DNA from: Pyrus communis | Taxonomy: Eukaryota; Streptophyta; Magnoliopsida; Rosales; Rosaceae | Reading direction: 5' to 3' | Length of the DNA stretch: 64,000 bases | NCBI RefSeq assembly: GCF_963583255.1 | Contig: NC_084806.1 | Coordinates: 19,014,317 to 19,078,316, forward strand | Shown: positions 58,095 through 64,000 of the stretch, piece by piece | Layout of the letters: the number at the start of each line of letters is the position of its first letter | Numbering within the stretch: position 1 is the stretch's first letter | The notes under the pieces: model-generated | Told to the model about the DNA's origin: nothing | The model's database searches: none | What the model saw: only the letters and a program-made list of their open reading frames with translations | Program-made: the position numbers and the translations under genes

Positions 58095-58520
58095 CACTAC
58101 GCATTCTAAAAATCTCATTTGGCACTTTAAACTTTCTATAATTAGAAAAAAAAAATACACTTACAAGGAGTGTATAATGAGATTTTGGAGTGTTAATAAT
58201 AGTTTCATTCTCTAAGAGATGCTATTGTTTTCCAATTTGAATTTAGACCGCACAAGAGAGAGAGAGTGATTAAATTTGAAAAGTAATTAAAATTCAGTAA
58301 TTGGAAGAGCTTCATCATAGTTTGGTGTTGCTCGAGCTTTTCCCTAACATCATGTTCCTACATAAACACCAAAATCAACGGAGTTCAACGAGGATCGGAT
58401 ACGTAATACGGACTATACTTTGAGCTTCTCTTTTTATCAATCTATACTTCTCACAATTGTATTTTTCTTTCTGATTATAGGAAGTTTAGAGTGCGGAATG
58501 AGATTTTTGGAGTGTCAATA
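58095..58520. mobile_element. Foldback MITE near gene B promoter
   Basis: The left arm CATTCTAAAAATCTCATTTG and CTTTAAACTTTCTATAATTAG mirrors the right arm CTGATTATAGGAAGTTTAG and GAATGAGATTTTTGGAGTG. Exact ends and target duplication were not resolved. It lies about 370 bp upstream of the gene B start codon. Confidence 0.55.
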
Positions 58521-58889
58521 ACAATTCATTTTTTTTTTTTTTTTTGTCAATATAATCGATAAGTATGTGGCAAGACATGATTTGTTGGTTTTTAATTCTT
58601 TAAATGTAACTTTACACTAGGATTAAGTCTTTCAATTATAATTTGTCCACCATGTGACTTTACCATAATCTCTTGAAAAACCTAGCAAAGCTTACACCCA
58701 AACCAACCTCTACTCATTCCGGCTGACTTGTCACCTCCTTATTGGCGGAACTACAAAAACTCCACGTCATAAACTCATATTCAATTAACAATAAAGAGAA
58801 AATTTCATCCACATCGTCGCCTCGACAGGATCTAATTGTTAGACAGCAAATCGCGAGGGAGTGCGAAGCAGATCAGACTTTCCTTGGAA

Positions 58890-59201
58890 ATGGCGGAAGA
58901 ACCCAAAACGTTGTCGTCCAGCTTGCAACCTTCTTCTACACCGAATTCCCCCGAAGAAACTCTGAAGAAATCGCAGGTTCATAAATCTCAATCCGAATTT
59001 CCCAATTTCTGCAAACAATTTTCAATCCTAGGGTTCTTTCCTTCAATTGAAAAGGAAAAGCATGCAAATTGGTGTTTAAAAGCTTCAATCCAATAAGGGT
59101 TTTTGATTTCTTATCCTATTTCGAATTAATGCCGCCTATCAATTTTGGCTTTCCAGCTTTCGTTTTTCCTCTTACTTGATTTCTTCTTTAAGCTATTTAT
59201 T

Positions 59202-59248
<47 letters not shown>

Positions 59249-62200
59249 ATTGACAAATTGTTTGGATTGCAATTATTTTCTTTGGTAGCTAGGACATTAT
59301 AAAAATATGTTTCTCGGGGAGGGATGGGGGTTTAGTAAATAGATTGTAGTTAAAAAACTCTGGGTTTTCAACCGAATTATGAAGAAAATTTAAAATGCTG
59401 TGGATGGGGGATTTTCTGCTTTTAATGACAATATTCACGGATCACCGTGAACGATTATCATTGTTAGCTTTTTGTTTTTGTTTATTCCCTATGTGCTTAA
59501 TAGTAAGATTTTTTGGGTTATTGTACGTATAGGAAATTGGAGTTCTTCTGAATTTTTTATTTTTTTTGTTTTGGTATAAATTTGTTGAGATTATGCATTT
59601 TTGTCACCGTCATGTTAATTAGTAGAAATAATTTCTTGGTCTTTTCTTGATTGGCCTGTATCGACTTTCGTTCTAACCTTATTTTGTGCTTGCAAGAAAA
59701 CGGAGCTCTGAGTGTTTTAAACGTGCCTTTCCTTTTGTCGTTGAGTGGTTATGCATAGGCGAGTGAGGAAAATGCACGGACTTCGTAATTCTTATTTATG
59801 TTTTATTTTTCTGAACATTAAACAATTGAGTAAACCTTCTCTATTTCAAAAATTCTCTATATCCAAGCTAATTTAGTATTTTAAAGAATGGATGGATGGT
59901 GGAAAGATGAAAACACACATTTCCGGAGAGCATCTTATGTTTGTAGTTGAAGGACTGGTATTATGGAGCATAATTCATAGTTGTGGAGGCAGAAACAAGT
60001 GTATAATTATATAGCAAGGCAACTATAATTTGTACTGCTATCTAAAAATACATTATCGTGAAAATATGATAACCCTTTGATAATTTGATATCAGTAGTGT
60101 GGTTGATGGATAGGGTTTTTTTTAAGCTTTCTCCTCATCCTTTCATAACCTGTTTGTTTTTCCTTTTGAAGATAATCCTTTGGTCACTCATTGAAGCAAA
60201 TATATCTTTCTTTAATATGTGTTCGATAATTGTACAATAGCCATATCAATGTGGAAGCTTCTTTTTTCTGCATTTTCCATTGAAAAGGAAAAGTAATGCA
60301 GACTAATGCTTCTAAAGTTTTTAGTAGTTTAAAGAAATAGTATGTGCATGCTCTTTGTGATGGCATTAATGCGGTGGCTTTGGCTATGTTCCAATTCACT
60401 TTTTGACTTCTTTTTCAGGTTCCAGCACTCTCTGGGCTTCCATCTTTCCCAAATGGTGATTTTCTGATGTTACCAGTCATGTATCCTCTTCTTGTTCCTG
60501 GGTTAAATCCTTCGCAAGATCAGGAGCAAATGAACCGTGGAGCAGGCATTTATGCTGTTCCTGTTCACCCATTTATGGGCCCAGTTACAGGAGCTCCATT
60601 AAACACTCTTATTCCTCTTACCTACAACATACCCACGTAAGTATGTCAATGGTACTCAAGTTAATTTCACCGTGACACAATCTTCTAATTCTAAACCATC
60701 ATAATGATGTTTAACCATGATTTTAACATAGTAAAAATTCACTTTCCGACCTAGCATGATAGGTTATAGTAAGGAGCCTTATGCTGATTATCCTTATTTT
60801 CTTACCATGAATGTATGGGTCCCTCAGAGCTAGAGCAAGTCCAGAGGTTGGCACTGTAGGGGAGCAGCAAGGCCAAGAGGGACAACAACAACAACAACAA
60901 CAACGTCAACAGCCTGGACCTCAGAGACAAGTTGTTGTTAGGAGATTTCAGATTGCATTTCAGCTTGATGTGTTGCTTATTATAAAGCTTGCAGCTGTAA
61001 TATTTCTGTTCAACCAAGATGGATCTAGACAAAGGCTGGTTCTCCTTGTGATTTTCGCTTCAATTGTCTATTTGTAAGTAACTGAACTTATAAACATTTT
61101 TAATATGAGGAGATTTATGTTATCTCGCTACTAATATAATATGTGACTTTTGTGATTTTTTTTAATTAAGAAAAAAGCTAAAGTTGGGTTCTTCTGTAAT
61201 TGACTTTCTTTTGACCAAAAATACTATTGGAAATTTCATGGATGGAAGCTGGATTTCGATGATTTGATGATGTTGGATGTTGCAGATATCAAACTGGCTC
61301 GCTCACACCATTAGTACGATGGCTTTCTCAAGGCATGCATAGGGCAGCTGTGCCCCCCCATCCGCCCAGGGCTGCCAGGGCCGGGAATGTTCCTCCTAAT
61401 GCAAGGCAGGGTGTTGACAATGCTGCTTTGGCAGGTAATTTTGTTTGTTGTATGCTGAGTGTGACATGTGCTTTGGATGACACTTTCACATATTGCAGTT
61501 CACAATGAAGATGCATATTACTTTCTGGATAACAATTTTGTTTGTCGTATGCTGGTGTTTTCGTATGGAAAGGTGTTTTAAATTAGGTTTAGTTTAGCCT
61601 CAACCCTTTCGGAGGGTTGGTGGAGGTGGATATTGGTGGGGCTTTAGACCAAACTTAACAGTAAAAGAAAGCATGAGGGCCTGTTGGATTACCATTTGGT
61701 TTTTGCTTTTAATTTTTGTCTTAGTGATAGAGGGGAAATACATAAGGGAAAGGCACACAAAAATGAAAACTAAAAGCCAAAAACCAAAATCTTTTTAAGT
61801 TGTTTTCACTTTCAAGATTTTGTTCTCACTTGTTCCTTATTCTTCTACATCTCTCCCACCAACCTTCTTCGCCTCCCACTTCCCCTATGTATTTCTTATC
61901 CCAATCACAAAAAGTGAAAACCAAAAACCAAAACCAAAAAGCGAAATGATTACCAAATGAGTCCTAAGATTTTTCTTTTTGGTTACAAGATGGGTTGAAC
62001 CTAGGATCTATCCTCAATCCCACCTGATGCCACTTGATTTTCGAGGTTCTTGGGTTGGTCATTGAATACGTGGTTGTAATCCTATTTGTTTGACAAGATT
62101 GTAGGGCATTCCCTCAAATAATAAAAAATTAAACAAATAAAATATAAATGAAAAATTATATTGTGGACTTTTGTGCATGATGCATCCCTGTAACATCATT

Positions 62201-62541
62201 GGTAGGCGCACGCATATCTAGTTTGAACTTTGAAGGACTCTACTATTCTTCCTGAATACCGATGAACCATATCACTCTTTGCTGTTTATTTAGGTCATAT
62301 TTTGCTTATCTTTACTAACAGTACAAAATGTGTCATACAATTTATGGCAGATGGACAGCCTGGGGCTGGGAACGATATTCGGCCTGTAGATGAAGGAAAT
62401 CCAGCAGCAGAGAATGAGAATGCCCCGGCAGCTGATGGAGCCAATGGTGGTCACCAGTGGTGGGGAATTGTTAAAGAGATTCAGATGATCGTTTTCGGTT
62501 TCATCACTTCACTTCTTCCAGGTTTTCATAATATGGATTAG
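58890..62541 (+). CDS. Gene B: HERP-like membrane protein (five exons, 296 aa)
   Basis: Exons 58890-58976, 60419-60636, 60828-61073, 61286-61434 and 62351-62541 all have GT-AG borders and join in phase to 297 codons including TAG. The N-terminus is Ser/Pro-rich, followed by a Pro-rich stretch and a Gln run near residue 125. Two hydrophobic segments follow, QLDVLLIIKLAAVIFLF (about 147-163) and RLVLLVIFASIVYLY (about 171-185), then TPLVRWLSQGMHRAA. An acidic Ala/Pro linker leads to the end WWGIVKEIQMIVFGFITSLL. Human HERP has the same order: paired membrane segments, acidic linker, then a W...F..SLLP tail. A role in ER quality control is therefore possible, but no ubiquitin-like domain is present. 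Confidence 0.82.
59203..59247. repeat. (GT)n microsatellite in intron 1 of gene B
   Basis: About 22 GT units in the 1.4-kb first intron. Confidence 0.95.
61677..61964. mobile_element. MITE in intron 4 of gene B
   Basis: The inverted ends GGGCCTGTTGGATTACCA and TGATTACCAAATGAGTCC, with AAAACCAAAAACC blocks mirrored inside, span about 290 bp. This is consistent with a hAT- or PIF-type MITE; the target duplication is unclear. Confidence 0.55.
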
Positions 62542-63367
62542 ATATTTACGTTATAAGACGCTGGCGAGAATGCCTTTTAAGAGAAGCACAAGTGAGATGT
62601 GAGTATAACTTATAATTCTCTCTGTATTTGGTGGTGCTGTATCCCCAATTGGGTGAGGGGTGGGGGTGCTTTTGAGTTTCCCTTCCAACACTTACGGTTT
62701 ACCTCTCTAGTTGCTTAATCTTTCGTCTGACTAGCAGTCCTCTTGTATTTTGATACATTGAGTTTTACTAATTACATAGTTTCTGTTTCGTGCTCATTGA
62801 ATTTACTAACGAAATACGCCAATCTGAAACGCAACTACGGGAATGCTGAAGCGAAATATTCTCCCAGCGCTTTCCAACGAATTTTGATACTAACAAATGC
62901 CAAAAGAAAGAGGAAATTGTAGCAATGGCCCTTTAACTTTAACTCAATTGGAGTAATGGTTGCTTAACTAAAAATTCATGATCATTGGTCCCTTCACTCA
63001 TCAAAACGTGTAACTATGTTCTTTTTCGTCACTTCTAAAAAGGAGCAAGGCAGCGTTATATGCCACTACTAGGCTGTAGGGCTTGGCACATAATTCCCTT
63101 AAACTTGTTGAACTATCAAATCACTAAAGCATCATCCCAATATGCTGAGTAACCGGATTGTGTAGCAAAATTCATTGACATTGCACTCCTTATAATACAT
63201 TTGGATTCAAAGGTTATTACAGAAATTCATATGTACACGTCTGTCATAGCGACTGCCAAAACTGGATAGCGTAAGAGAAGAGAAATGAACGAACTGAATT
63301 TATTTTGGCACTAAATGAATAGATAAATACAAAACCTATATACAGGTTACAGTAAATAACACACACC
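62542..63367. other. Convergent 3' regions of genes B and C
   Basis: Gene B 3' UTR, then a decayed repeat at about 62915-63050 (GTAGCAATGGCCC, GGAGTAATGG and ATTGGTCCCTTCACTC blocks), then the 3' UTR of gene C on the minus strand. No gene seen. Confidence 0.5.
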
Positions 63368-64000
63368 TCACATCTCTGACAAAAGGTTGCTGATCTTCCG
63401 AAGCTCTGTTAGAGCTGCCATGGCCGTAACTTGTCCTTTGCCGACTAAAGTGTTTTTTGATAAGTTCTCCAACGACCCAACCTGAACACCCTGATCTTGC
63501 TGCAAAACAGACTCAATAACCTGCCAGATATGGTTAGTTAAGAATCAATGATGCAGATATAAAAGATGATATGGTTAGTAGTGTCGTTCGGAGCAACTTT
63601 TTTTTTTAAACCCTAAAAGTACACTTGGAAGTTGGAACCAACTTAGAAGAAAAACTATGGTCGCATGGAATGTTGTATAACCATTAGTGTCAACAATCAA
63701 TCCTATAGATTATGTTTAGTTTATGGTTATTGCCCCAATCTAACCCCCTATTACCATTTTTCATTGGCCTCCTCCCTCTTTAACAATCATTTTGTTCATT
63801 CCTATATTAGCTAGAACAGAGAATATTATAGCACTTTACTGCCTACAAGAAGCATTAAGTTCGAGGATGAAGAAAAAAACAATTTGTAGTTTACATCCTC
63901 GATAAAGCACAACAAGAAATGTACCTGAATATTTTCAATCATAGACTGCCCAAGATTCCTTAAAGTACCCGTCACATGCTGGTCAACAGCTTCTCCATTG
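63368..64000 (-). CDS. Gene C: 3' end of an unrecognised gene (last two exons, partial)
   Basis: The penultimate exon (63925-64000, continuing past the window) encodes HVTGTLRNLGQSMIENIQ. A GT-AG intron at 63521-63924 separates it from the last exon (63368-63520), which begins VIESVLQQDQGVQVGSLENL, has SKNTLVGKGQVTAMAALTEL and ends RKISNLLSEM before TGA at 63368-63370. Both exons are in phase. The sequence is strongly helical with spaced hydrophobics, suggesting a coiled coil or adaptor tail. The family is not recognised. It converges on gene B. Confidence 0.7.

Larger units (their letters stand above)
56202..58889. other. Gene A 3' UTR and intergenic region
   Basis: The 3' UTR continues for a few hundred bases. 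It is followed by a (CT)n microsatellite at 57141-57187, a MITE-like foldback at about 58095-58520 and the 5' UTR and promoter of gene B. The frame 57491-57676 and those near 56.6-57.2 kb have no recognisable family. Confidence 0.5.

Overview
The window is nuclear DNA of a flowering plant, almost certainly a eudicot. Genes have GT-AG introns, low GC content and T-rich introns, and most of the length is layered transposable elements. The element families (Cassandra TRIM, Tat- and Athila-type Ty3 elements, Ty1/copia, PIF/Harbinger, Mutator-like and Tourist-like MITEs) suggest a woody rosid such as an apple or pear relative. That taxonomic guess is an impression, not a computed result.

Layout. 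Bases 1-110 are the last coding exon of a plus-strand gene. Bases 620-7478 are a decayed minus-strand Ty1/copia element (copia-1). From about 9.2 to 31.9 kb lies a nest whose bottom layer looks like a Helitron: it has spliced RPA1-like exons and a hairpin-CTAG 3' end at 31856. Into it went a Tat-type LTR element (10762-18471, target duplication GATTG), a Mutator-type TIR unit (18671-23792, 9-bp duplication TTGTTTTTA), a Cassandra solo LTR and members of a large-LTR family. The Mutator-type unit itself received a Cassandra element with a third, inverted LTR and a 2.9-kb LTR unit. Bases 34174-49783 are a second copia element of a related family. It is split by an 8.4-kb Athila-type element (38314-46759) that landed in the copia protease active-site codons. 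Bases 49965-50509 are a foldback MITE, and 50616-54968 are a near-complete PIF/Harbinger transposon with both of its genes.

The gene-rich right end starts directly at the Harbinger edge. Gene A (55059-56201, two exons, 178 aa) is probably an organelle-targeted protein of unknown function. Its TATA box lies about 20 bp from the transposon end, so the transposon has pushed the older upstream promoter more than 4 kb away. Gene B (58890-62541, five exons, 296 aa) is a membrane protein with HERP-like layout. Gene C (63368-64000, minus strand) is the 3' end of an unrecognised gene convergent with gene B.

Most transposon genes are broken. Many of the breaks are TGG to TGA or probable CAG to TAG changes, as expected from deamination of methylated cytosine. 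Exon structures, target duplications and domain calls were read by eye; no alignment or database search was run.
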